Shown here: piece by piece, positions 35,653-45,000 of the stretch
Position numbering within the stretch: position 1 is the first letter of the stretch
Layout: every line of letters begins with the position of its first letter
Assembly: GCA_021770755.1 (NCBI GenBank)
Contig: JAETQI010000008.1
Coordinates: 1 to 64,000 of the forward strand
DNA length: 64,000 nt
Direction: 5' to 3'
Source of the DNA: Lachnospiraceae bacterium
GTDB lineage: Bacteria; Bacillota; Clostridia; Lachnospirales; Lachnospiraceae
Notes under the pieces: model-generated
Told to the model about the DNA's origin: nothing
The model's database searches: none
Seen by the model: the letters and a program-made list of their open reading frames with translations, nothing else
Program-made: the position numbers and the translations under genes

Positions 35653-35745
35653 ACAGCCGCAGCCGCGAAGCGGCATAGTTCCTTATGTGGCTGTGTGCAT
35701 AACAACACAGAGAGGATCTGTAGTTTTCTACAGCTCCTGAGGGAG
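35653..35745 (+). promoter_or_regulatory. structured mRNA leader with ribosome-site hairpin
   Basis: Nested hairpin ACAGCCGCA / TGTGGCTGT (35653-35694) enclosing GCCGC-GAA-GCGGC; then ACAGA-gagga-TCTGT (35707-35721), which overlaps and excludes CTGTAG-TTTT-CTACAG (35718-35733); then CTCC-TGAG-GGAG (35734-35745), whose right arm is the ribosome site of the next gene. The competing stems look like a translation switch. No known riboswitch core is recognised. Confidence 0.5.
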
Positions 35746-35752
35746 AAAGTTT

Positions 35753-37069
35753 ATGGAAGAATTACAAAAGGCGATCGAGAACATCACGTATTACAGCAAG
35801 AAGTTTCCCAAGGAAGACCTGGAGCTGATCAGCGCCAACAGGGAGGCGGCGATCCCGTATCTGCGGGAGGCGGTCGAGAAGGCGGTCCGTGAGGGGGATG
35901 ATCTGGACCAGAAGTACAATCTGCACTTTTATAGTATCTTTCTGCTCGCACAGTTTCAGGACCGGGAATTTTTCCCGAAAATGATGGAGTTGGCGTGCCT
36001 GCCGGAAGAGACGCTTGATTTTCTGATCGGGGATGTTCTCACCGAGGATCTGAAAAATATACTGTACAATACATACAACGGAGAGATCGAACTGCTCAGG
36101 CAGTCTGTCATGAACAAAGAAGCCAGTGATTATGCGCGGTCGGCGATGCTGTCTGCGATGGGACAACTGTATCTGGACAATACATTGGAGAAGCAGGAGC
36201 TGCAGGACTTCTTAAAGGAGATCATATACGGGGAGGACAGCATCGGCGATTACGTCTACACAGCGGTAGCAGACAGGATCTGTCAATGCCATTTTACAGA
36301 GATGCTTCCGGATCTCAGGCACCTTTATCAGGATCTCAGGGTGGACGAGGGCGTGATCGGCGGGTATGATGCATGCGTGGACAGGATCTTTTGGTATCGG
36401 AGCGAACAGAGATTATGCAGGACATCGGATGAGATGCTCACGCGGCTTCGCGGATGGGCGATGTTCGAACAGCCTGACGAGGAGGATGAGGACGATTCGG
36501 CAGAGGATATGATGGACAGGGCATTTTCACGCATGATCGATCAGATCGGCAAAACGGAGCCGAGAAAGAGCGTGAAGATCGGCAGGAACGATCCGTGCCC
36601 GTGTGGCAGCGGTAAAAAGTATAAACAGTGCTGTCTGAACAAACCCCGGGAGGTGGGCGCAGAGAGCAGGGAGGAACAGGAAAAATGGCTCAAAGGATAT
36701 CCGGAAGCGGCAGCGGAGCGTGTGGAGGGCAGGATATATCTCGAGGATCTGTACAGCAGTGAGAGTATCGAGATCGACAAGCTGCTCTACCTCGCCCTAA
36801 GACACCGCGCCATCCCGATCTGGAACAGGGAACCGGACACGGTCGTGGCAAAGAGAAAGGCCAGGTATCTGACAGACGCCTACAGAAAGTTTCAGGAGAT
36901 CGTTGCGCGGGAGCATATCCAGCGTTTTTCGGAATATGACAGCAAGTACTCGATACATTATCCGTGCGTGGAGTGGATCGGTGAGCTGACCGGGCTTCTG
37001 GAGGAGGATGACAGCGAGGGGATCTTAAAGGAGGTCCGTAAGACCTATCAGGACATGGGGAAAGAGTGA
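35753..37069 (+). CDS. DUF1186/SEC-C zinc-motif protein
   Basis: A 438-aa cytoplasmic protein. The N-terminal ~230 residues are helical, HEAT-like, and resemble DUF1186 ([40 protein letters not shown]). An acidic linker ([12 protein letters not shown]) is followed by a SEC-C zinc motif, [19 protein letters not shown], near residue 283, as at the C-terminus of SecA, and a further helical region. The SEC-C motif binds zinc and often mediates contact with ribosome- or SecB-like partners. Function unknown. The ribosome site GGGAGAAAG lies in a hairpin. It is followed directly by the RNase H gene. Confidence 0.8.
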   Translation: MEELQKAIENITYYSKKFPKEDLELISANREAAIPYLREAVEKAVREGDDLDQKYNLHFYSIFLLAQFQDREFFPKMMELACLPEETLDFLIGDVLTEDLKNILYNTYNGEIELLRQSVMNKEASDYARSAMLSAMGQLYLDNTLEKQELQDFLKEIIYGEDSIGDYVYTAVADRICQCHFTEMLPDLRHLYQDLRVDEGVIGGYDACVDRIFWYRSEQRLCRTSDEMLTRLRGWAMFEQPDEEDEDDSAEDMMDRAFSRMIDQIGKTEPRKSVKIGRNDPCPCGSGKKYKQCCLNKPREVGAESREEQEKWLKGYPEAAAERVEGRIYLEDLYSSESIEIDKLLYLALRHRAIPIWNREPDTVVAKRKARYLTDAYRKFQEIVAREHIQRFSEYDSKYSIHYPCVEWIGELTGLLEEDDSEGILKEVRKTYQDMGKE

Positions 37070-37071
37070 TC

Positions 37072-37710
37072 ATGGCAAAAAAGAAAGTATACGCCGTCAG
37101 AAAAGGGAAGAAGACAGGCATCTTTCAGACATGGGATGCGTGCAGGGCGTCGGTTGACGGTTATCCCGGTGCGGAGTACAAAAGTTTTCTCTCCCGGGAG
37201 GAGGCGGAGGCATATCTGACCGGAGCGGATGCGCAGACATCAGAAAAGATTATGGAAGACCAGATCGTGGCGTATGTTGACGGCAGCTTTAATAAGGACA
37301 TTGGCAGGTATGCGTTTGGCTGCGTGCTCATCATGCCGGACGGTGAGATCGTGCGGGAGTCCGGCAGCGGCGACAATCCCGAGTCGCTGGAGCTGCGCAA
37401 CGTCACAGGGGAAATGCTTGGGGCGATGTATGCCGTCAAGTGGTGCGAGGTCAACGGATATCCCGCGGTGAAGATATGCTATGATTACATGGGGATCGAG
37501 ATGTGGGCGACCGGCGCGTGGAAGGCAAACAAGGATCTGACGCGGAAGTACGCGGCGTTTATGCGGGAGAGTGCCGGCCGGATCCGGATCTCTTATCAGA
37601 AGATAGCGGCACACACAGGAGACAAATATAACGAGGAGGCTGACAGACTGGCAAAAGCAGCGCTCGTTGAGGGAAAAGGTATTCCTAAGATCAGGAGGGC
37701 TGGACTGTGA
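37072..37710 (+). CDS. RNase H family protein with viroplasmin-like N-terminus
   Basis: A 212-aa nuclease of the eukaryote-like RNase HI type. The N-terminal ~48 residues (KKVYAVRKGKKTGIFQTWDA, YPGAEYKSFLSREEAEAYL) form the caulimovirus viroplasmin domain that binds RNA/DNA hybrids. The catalytic acids are in AYVDGSFNKDIGRYAFG, NVTGEMLGAMYAVKWC, KICYDYMGIEMW and HTGDKYNEEADRLAKAAL. It removes RNA from hybrids. The ATG at 37072 lies 2 nt after the previous stop. The next gene's GTG overlaps its TGA, so the helicase is coupled to it. Confidence 0.93.
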   Translation: MAKKKVYAVRKGKKTGIFQTWDACRASVDGYPGAEYKSFLSREEAEAYLTGADAQTSEKIMEDQIVAYVDGSFNKDIGRYAFGCVLIMPDGEIVRESGSGDNPESLELRNVTGEMLGAMYAVKWCEVNGYPAVKICYDYMGIEMWATGAWKANKDLTRKYAAFMRESAGRIRISYQKIAAHTGDKYNEEADRLAKAALVEGKGIPKIRRAGL

Positions 37711-40700
37711 AAGTATTAGAGCTCTTTGATAAGAGGACGCAGGAGTGGTTTTGCAGTGCGCTTGGAGAGCCGACTCCGGTACAGAAGATGGCGTGGCCGG
37801 GGATCGCGGCAGGCAGGCATGTACTGGTATCGGCGCCGACAGGTACAGGCAAGACGCTCTCTGCGTTCCTTGTCTTTCTCGACCGCATGAGGCGGGAGGC
37901 ACAGGAGGGGATGCTGGCGGACGAACTGCAGTTGATCTATGTCTCCCCGCTCAAATCCCTGGCGGCGGATATCCGCGAAAATCTGAGGCGTCCCCTGGAC
38001 GGGATCGGGGCGCAGGAGGAGATCACGGTCGGTATCCGGACAGGGGACACGCCGCAGAGAGACCGGCAGCGCATGGTGAGAAAGCCGCCGCACATTCTGA
38101 TCATCACGCCGGAATCGCTGTATCTGATGCTGACCAGCAAGACAGGGCAGAATGTGCTTGCGACGGCGAAGGCTGTGATCGTGGACGAACTTCATGCGCT
38201 GATCGACACGAAGCGGGGGGCGCATCTGATGTTGTCGCTCGCGCGGCTCGATCATCTGTGCGGGCGTCCCTTACAGCGGATCGGGCTGTCTGCGACGATC
38301 GCACCGCTGGAGGCAGCCGCAGCGTACCTGGCGCCTGAGGAGGTGATGATCGCCGCACCCGCCATGCGGAAAGAAACCCGTCTGGAAGTGCTTGGTCCCT
38401 ATGCGGACGCTGTGAAAGGCAGGAGAAAGGATCCCGTGTGGGAGGAGCTGGGGGGACTTGTATTTCAGTACTGCCAGGGCAGCCGCAGCGTGATCGCGTT
38501 CGTGGAGGGCAGAAGATACGCCGAAAAGTTAGCGTATTATGTCAATGCATTAGGCGGGGAAGGATTTGCGCGGGTTCATCACGGCAGTCTCTCCAAGGAG
38601 CAGCGCGCGGAGACGGAGGAGGCGCTGCGAGACGGGAAGCTCCGTCTGTTGTGCGCGACCTCTTCCATGGAGCTTGGGATCGATGTGGGCGAGATCGACC
38701 AGGTGCTCCAGGTCGGCTGTCCGCGCACCATTTCCAGCACGATGCAGCGGCTGGGGCGCGCCGGACATAATCCGGGGCGGACCAGCGTGATGTACCTTTT
38801 CCCCAGGACGGCGGCGGAGTGTGTCTCCTGCGGCATGACCGCGCAGCTTGCGCGGGAGGGCGGCGTGGAGGAGATCCATCCGCCCGTGCAGTGCCTTGAT
38901 GTGCTCGCGCAGCATCTCGTCTCGATGGCGGCATTTCGAGGCTACACGCTGGACGAAGTGATGGAAGTGCTACCGCGCGCATGGAATTTTCGCATGATCA
39001 CCAGAGAGGATGTGCATGCCGTACTCTGTATGCTGGCGGGGGATTATGAGCATGAGCGGGATATTCCCGTTCGTCCCAGGATCCTGTACGACAGGATCCA
39101 TGAGCGCGTAGAGGGCGATGCCTACAGCAGGATGCTGGCAGTCTCGGCGGGAGGCACGATTCCCGACAAAGGGCTGTATACCGTAAAGACAGAGGACGGC
39201 GTCAGGCTCGGGGAAGTCGATGAAGAGTTTGTGTATGAATCCCAGCGGGGCGACCGTTTTATCCTCGGCGCGTTTGCGTGGAAGATCACGAACATCAGCA
39301 GGGATATCGTCACGGTAGTGCAGGCGCCTGTCGAGGGTGCGCGGCTTCCCTTCTGGAAAGGCGAGATCAAAGGGCGCGACAAGCGGACAGGCGAGGCGTT
39401 CGGCCGCATGTATTGCGGATTTGGACAGGCGCAGGAGGCGGGAAAGCTGCCAGAGGCTCTGCGGGCGCTTGGACTGGACGAGACGGCGGTTTTCCTCGCC
39501 GCCGGCTATCTGGAACGGCAGCTTGAGGCAGTCGGGGGACTGCCCGATGACAGGACGATCATTGCCGAGCATTTTCGGGATTCCTCGGGAAACAGCCAGT
39601 TGATGTTCCACTCGCTGTTTGGCAAGCGGATCAATGCGCCGCTGTCCCTGCTTGCCAGACAGTGGGCGCAGGAGCGGCTTGCGGGCGAGATCGGGAGCGT
39701 GGACGAGGAGGACGGATTTTTGCTGTACGCCTATGGAAGAGAGACGCTTCCGGAAGGGATCCTTCAGGGGATCGATCCGGACACCTGTGTCAGAAAACTG
39801 GAGATCATGCTGCCGGCGGCGCCTGTCTTTAACATGGCATTTCGCTACAACAGCGGCCGCGCGCTGATGATGGGGGTCCGAAAAAACGGACGGCAGCCCC
39901 TCTGGCGTCAGCGGCTTAAGAGCGCCGAGATGCTCGAACAGGTCGTGCGAGAGGAGGCGCATCCGCTGATCCGGGAGACCAGGCGGGAATGTATGCAGGA
40001 GCTGTGGGATGCCGAGGGGGTTAAGGAACTGCTGTGCGATATCCGTGCCGGCGTTGTGGAGGTGCGGGAGGTCTATACGGAATTGCCCTCTCCGATGTCC
40101 CTTCCGCTGCAGTGGGCGCAGGAGGCGGCAGCCATGTATGATTACGCGCCGACACCGCGCGGGATCCACACGGCGGTGGAGGAGGCGCTGCGGTCGGAGG
40201 AGAAGCTGCTGCAGCCGGGCAGCCGGGAACTTTCGCAGATAGAGGAGAATATCTTGTCGCGGGAAAAACTGCCAAAAGATGCGCGGCAGCTTCATGCGCT
40301 GCTGATGACGGAGGGCGATCTGGCGGCAGGGGAGCTGGAGGTTCCCGTGGAATGGCTGGAAGATCTGGCGCAGGACGGAAGGGTAGTGTATCTCGAACAG
40401 GGCTTGTGGATCGCCGCGGAGGAGGCGCCGCAGTATGCGGCGGCTCTGGGTGGGACGGATCCCTGGCTGCAGGCGCCTTTGGACAGCAGTGGACAGGCTG
40501 GCCGTGCGCCGGCGGTCTGTGAGGAACAGCTTCATATCGTTCGGCGGATGCTGCGTTACCGCGGCGCTGCGGATGCGCGGCAGACTGCGGAGCGCTACGG
40601 ATGGGATCTGACGCTGGCGGAGGCAGTCCTGGACGAATTGTGCCGCCGGGAGGAGATCGTCAGGCAGGAGGAAAAATATTATCATGCGGAACTGTACCGG

Positions 40701-41909
40701 CGCGCCAGGATACGCACATTAAAGAACCGCCGGGAGGAGATCCGCACCTGTCCCGCGGAGGCATATGCGGCGCTTCTGCTGTCCCATATGGAATCAGGCG
40801 CCCCGGCGCAGGAGTGTCTGGAAAAGCTCCTAAAGCGGTACGCGGGGACTACAATGCCTGTCGCTTACTGGGAAGGGATCCTGTTTCCGCGGTGGGTGAA
40901 CAGTTACCGCGCGGAAAAGCTGGACGCGTATCTTGCGGAGGGAGAGCTGTTCTGGCACATGGAAGGCAAAGGGGGACTGCGGTTTGACCTTCAGGAAGAG
41001 ATCGACTGGGAGGCGGAGCCAGGCGCACAGGAAACGGAAACAGCCGGAGACGGTCTGACGGAGAAGGAGCGGTTGATATATCTGACGCTGCAGCGGCGCG
41101 GTGCAAGCTTCATGCAGTCCCTAAACGGCGTGCTCGGCGGGGAGCCGCCCTACGATACTCTGATGTCGCTGCTGGAAAAAGGGCTGGTATACGCGGACAG
41201 CTTTGTCCCGGTGCGGCAGTGGACCGAACAGGAGAAGGCGGGCAGGACGACGGCAAAACAGCGTGTCAGTCTGCGGGTAAAGGCACTGCGCGCGGGCAGG
41301 TGGGACATCGTGAGACCACTGAAACGATCTGACGAGAGACAGTCCATGGCGGCGGCGCTCGAAAGATGTTTTGACCGCTGTCTGATCCTGTGCCGGGAGA
41401 CTGCGGCGGCGTGCGGACTCTCATGGCAGGAAGCGCTGTCGGTGCTCCGCGTGTGGGAGTACACGGGACAGGCGCGGCGCGGATATTTTGTCGAAGGATT
41501 GTCCGGCGCACAGTTTATCCGGGGAAAAGATTACGCCTCGATCGTCAGGCTGCTTGGCATGCCGCAGCAGGCGATGGTCTGGGTAAATGCGGCGGATCCG
41601 GCGCAGTGCTGGGGCAAAGTGCTGCCCCACAGGGAAGGGCGGAACTTTATGAATGTGCCGGGCAATGCGGTCGCCTGTTACGGCGGCCTGCCGGTGGCAG
41701 TCATGGAACGGCAGGGAAACACGCTGCGCGTGTTTGAGGAAGCGCTGACGGAAGAGTGCCTTCAGACGTTTGCACAGGAATACAAAAAAGGACGGATCTT
41801 TCCCAGACTCAAACGGATCCTGGTCAAAAATTATCCGGAATCCGCAAAGGACGCATTGACGCGCGCCGGATTTTTCCGGGAGATGCAGGACTATGTGCTG
41901 TATCGTTAG
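37707..41909 (+). CDS. lhr: Lhr-type ATP-dependent helicase
   Basis: A 1400-aa superfamily 2 helicase of the Lhr group. Motif I SAPTGTGKTLSAFLVFLDRM, Ia VSPLKSLAADIREN, II VIVDELHALIDTKRGAHLML, III LSATIAPLE, then FVEGRRYAEKLAYY, IV-V LRLLCATSSMELGIDVGEID, VI QRLGRAGHNPGRTS. A winged-helix and beta-barrel Lhr-core region (about 430-850) is followed by a long C-terminal extension with further winged-helix-like parts, as in full-length Lhr. Lhr unwinds DNA and RNA-DNA hybrids and is linked to DNA repair. The start is GTG with AGGAGG 8 nt upstream, overlapping the RNase H stop by 4 nt; coupling to an RNase H suggests joint work on RNA-DNA hybrids (inference). Confidence 0.93.
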   Translation: MKVLELFDKRTQEWFCSALGEPTPVQKMAWPGIAAGRHVLVSAPTGTGKTLSAFLVFLDRMRREAQEGMLADELQLIYVSPLKSLAADIRENLRRPLDGIGAQEEITVGIRTGDTPQRDRQRMVRKPPHILIITPESLYLMLTSKTGQNVLATAKAVIVDELHALIDTKRGAHLMLSLARLDHLCGRPLQRIGLSATIAPLEAAAAYLAPEEVMIAAPAMRKETRLEVLGPYADAVKGRRKDPVWEELGGLVFQYCQGSRSVIAFVEGRRYAEKLAYYVNALGGEGFARVHHGSLSKEQRAETEEALRDGKLRLLCATSSMELGIDVGEIDQVLQVGCPRTISSTMQRLGRAGHNPGRTSVMYLFPRTAAECVSCGMTAQLAREGGVEEIHPPVQCLDVLAQHLVSMAAFRGYTLDEVMEVLPRAWNFRMITREDVHAVLCMLAGDYEHERDIPVRPRILYDRIHERVEGDAYSRMLAVSAGGTIPDKGLYTVKTEDGVRLGEVDEEFVYESQRGDRFILGAFAWKITNISRDIVTVVQAPVEGARLPFWKGEIKGRDKRTGEAFGRMYCGFGQAQEAGKLPEALRALGLDETAVFLAAGYLERQLEAVGGLPDDRTIIAEHFRDSSGNSQLMFHSLFGKRINAPLSLLARQWAQERLAGEIGSVDEEDGFLLYAYGRETLPEGILQGIDPDTCVRKLEIMLPAAPVFNMAFRYNSGRALMMGVRKNGRQPLWRQRLKSAEMLEQVVREEAHPLIRETRRECMQELWDAEGVKELLCDIRAGVVEVREVYTELPSPMSLPLQWAQEAAAMYDYAPTPRGIHTAVEEALRSEEKLLQPGSRELSQIEENILSREKLPKDARQLHALLMTEGDLAAGELEVPVEWLEDLAQDGRVVYLEQGLWIAAEEAPQYAAALGGTDPWLQAPLDSSGQAGRAPAVCEEQLHIVRRMLRYRGAADARQTAERYGWDLTLAEAVLDELCRREEIVRQEEKYYHAELYRRARIRTLKNRREEIRTCPAEAYAALLLSHMESGAPAQECLEKLLKRYAGTTMPVAYWEGILFPRWVNSYRAEKLDAYLAEGELFWHMEGKGGLRFDLQEEIDWEAEPGAQETETAGDGLTEKERLIYLTLQRRGASFMQSLNGVLGGEPPYDTLMSLLEKGLVYADSFVPVRQWTEQEKAGRTTAKQRVSLRVKALRAGRWDIVRPLKRSDERQSMAAALERCFDRCLILCRETAAACGLSWQEALSVLRVWEYTGQARRGYFVEGLSGAQFIRGKDYASIVRLLGMPQQAMVWVNAADPAQCWGKVLPHREGRNFMNVPGNAVACYGGLPVAVMERQGNTLRVFEEALTEECLQTFAQEYKKGRIFPRLKRILVKNYPESAKDALTRAGFFREMQDYVLYR

Positions 41910-41943
41910 TAGTACCATAGTACTATTGAGTAAAAAGGCAGTT

Positions 41944-42008
41944 TCGTATATGCTTATGGAGTGCTGTTGGTCAGTGGCGGCGACAGCGCGAATAAGCATA
42001 TACGAGGT
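41944..42008 (+). promoter_or_regulatory. large stem-loop at the 5' end of the surface-protein mRNA
   Basis: Perfect 14-bp arms TCGTATATGCTTAT (41944-41957) and ATAAGCATATACGA (41992-42005), with an inner GTGCTGT / ACAGCGC stem (41961-41967 / 41983-41989) and a 15-nt loop. The right arm runs into the weak ribosome site GAGGT before the ATG at 42015. There is no T-run, so it is not a simple terminator of the helicase gene. Confidence 0.65.
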
Positions 42009-42014
42009 AATGTT

Positions 42015-45000
42015 ATGAAAAAAAGAACAAAAGAGATCCTGGCAGGCCTGCTCGTGGCGAGCATGCTGCTGGGGTCGCCTGCAGGTACGCAGGCTGCGGA
42101 GACGGCAGGACAAAAGCGGGCGCAGCGGGAGCAGGCAGCAGAAAACAAAGCAGAACAAACATCAGGACAATCATCAGAAACTACATCTAAGGACAGATCA
42201 GAGATCGCATCAAAACAAATATCACAGACAGATCCAGAACGGATTCCTGAAAAGATCACAGAAAAAAAAGACGGCGTAGAAAACGACATTGGAAGGGAAA
42301 ACGAAAGCAATATCGAAAACGATATTGAAAAAGACGATAATAGCAATACTGAAAAAGACAACAAAAGCAATACTGAAAAAGACACAGAAAGCGATACTGA
42401 AAAAGACACAGAAAATAATATCGAAAAAGACAACGAAAATGATACTGAAAAAGACGCCGAAAATAATATCGAAAAGGACGACGAAAGCGATATTGAAAAA
42501 GACACCGAGAATGACATTGACAATAGCGATGAAAGCGATATTGAGAAGGACGACGAAAGCGATATCGAAAACGATGACGAAGACAACGTGCAGGACGAGT
42601 GGGTTGAGATCCCTGCAAGCCATTTTACACCCGAAATATCCGGGGAGGGAGAACTGGACTACAGGACGTACATAGACGATGCGGATCAACTGATGATCCT
42701 CGTCAAAAAGTCGGAGTTGGAACAGGATACCGGCATGAAGATCAAACTAAAGAACAGTCCGCTGCATGACAGTGATTTCTATATTGAGCTGTCCTGCGGC
42801 GGACAGGTGCGGCAGTACACTTATGCGGAGTGGACTGCCTGCCTTGAAAGCTGCCAGGGGTGGGTGAACGACGAGATCGCGGTAAAGCTGACTGATACGG
42901 GAAAGAAATATTTTGACACGATCCAGATCGACGTGCAGGAGAGTGAAACGGACAGGGGAAAGAAAATATACACAATCTGGGCAGAGGATTCCGGCACAAA
43001 CGCGAGCACAAAGGACGTGGAGAACGGCACAAGGACTTACACGGCGGGCAGGGATACGCAGGAGCCTGTATTGAAGGATTTCTGCGCGGACGATCGGTGC
43101 TATGAGCCGACGCGGACAGACACGGAACAGTATTTTGCGCAGGATTTTGTGCTGAGCGGCACGTTCTTTGACGATATCAGCGGTGTGCAGCGGATTGAGT
43201 ACACTACAGATAACCGGCCAGGGGAGGATTCCGAGTGGATCGAGGTAGCAGGTACACCGCGCGCAGGATCGCAGGATACGTCGGTTGATTTTGAGATCGT
43301 GCTCACGGACGGATGCTATCCGGCGATCGCGGTGAGGGCATTTGACGAGGCGGGCAACGTCAGCGGCAGCAGGCAGTATGTTAATGATGCGGGCGGGTAT
43401 ATCAGCGTCGTGGTGGACAGCAGCGCACCGGTGCTGCAGTTTGACGTGACTGCGGGCGGTCAGCCCTACAGCGGCGAGGAGGACAACTGGACGAACAAGG
43501 ATGTAAATATCAGGATCACGCCCGCCAAAGGCACCTGCGCCTACGCAGGGATCTGCCAGTATGAATATGTCTATCAAAAGATCGGGGAAGCGATGACGGA
43601 CGAGCCGGAGGCGTGGACAGCACTTCCCGTGCAGTACGGATCGCTTGCGGAGCTTACGGTCACGGAGGACAGAAATGGTTATTACCGCTTCCGCGCGGTA
43701 TCCGCATCGGGTGTGGCGACAACATCGGATGCATGTCAGCGTGTTCTCATACAGCACCAGGCGGCAGCGATCAGACCGATCCTTGTGAGCGGGGCGGATG
43801 AGACGAAGCGCAAAAACGGCTGGTACAACAAGCAGTCCGGGACACCAGAGATCCGATTTGCGTATCCGGATTATGACACGGGTGCCATATCAAAGGAGTA
43901 CGATGCGCCGATCACCCTTCACTACGAGCTGTTCAAAAGCGATACGGTTCCGGATACGCCGGGATCCAAATCGTCAGGGAAAGATCCGGCATCAAATGAT
44001 GCGGACGGATCTTTTGGAACAGAGATCGTGAAAAATAAAGCAATGATCGGTGTCATGAGCAGCGCCGATGTAAAGATCCACGAAGACGGCAGCCGGGAAT
44101 TTGTCTTGGCAAGGGATGATCTGGAACGCCATGGCATCGAGCTTGGCACCGATGACGGATTTTACACGCTGAGATACTGGACGGCGGACAAGGCGGGGAA
44201 CATGTCGGAAAAACAGGTACATTATTACAAGATCGACTGTCATGAGCCGACGGATCTGACAATGGAGTTGGCCGGAAGTGCCTTTGAGGTGGGCAAAGAA
44301 CCCGCAGTCACATACCGGAGATTTTACCGTGATGCGGTGTCGGGCAGCGCGGACGCACAGTACGGCATCAGCGGTAAGGGCTCGCTTGTGATCAGCGGCG
44401 TCAAAAAGATTGGCGAGTGGAAGAACATGGAGCGCAGTGGTCCTGAGAGCGCAGACAGCATTAGCATATCTCCGAACACCAGGTGTTTTTTCTACATCAG
44501 GGCGGAGGATGAGGCGGGCAATGTCGCGGAGGGCTGGACCAATGGCATTGTGGTGGATAATCTGGCGCCAAATGATCTGCAGGACAAAAGCGGCAAAGAA
44601 TTGATGCTTGAACCCAGAGGGGCGAACGAGCATGGTTTTTTTAACGATGATATCATTGTGGATATCCGGATCAAGGACGCGCCCGAGGACGGCAACTGTT
44701 CCGCGCTTCAAACGGTGACAAGCACCGTCGGAAGGGACGGGGTGGATACGGTTACCCGGCGGGAGCTGTTTTCGTTTGTAAAGCAGGCGCCGACGGAGGA
44801 GGAGCTGACTGCAGCATCCGGTTTTGTGGGCACACAGCGGATCGATGCGGCGGCAAACGAGAGCAATGAAGCCTACGTGGAAGTTACCGCTACAGACAGA
44901 TCCGGAAACACAAAGACATCGACGCGCCTTTTAAAGATCGACGTGACAAAGCCGGAGATTGACATTACCTTTGACGGTCAGAATGCGCTTAACGGACGTT

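Noticed and set aside
38970-40685. 571-aa open frame antisense to the Lhr helicase
   Set aside because: The plus strand carries all helicase motifs; the antisense frame has His/Arg/Gln-rich composition typical of the complement of GC-rich coding DNA.
42289-42675. Alternative frame over the low-complexity region (Lys/Thr/Ile-rich)
   Set aside because: A product of repetitive A-rich DNA; the signal peptide and Ig-like modules fix the real frame.
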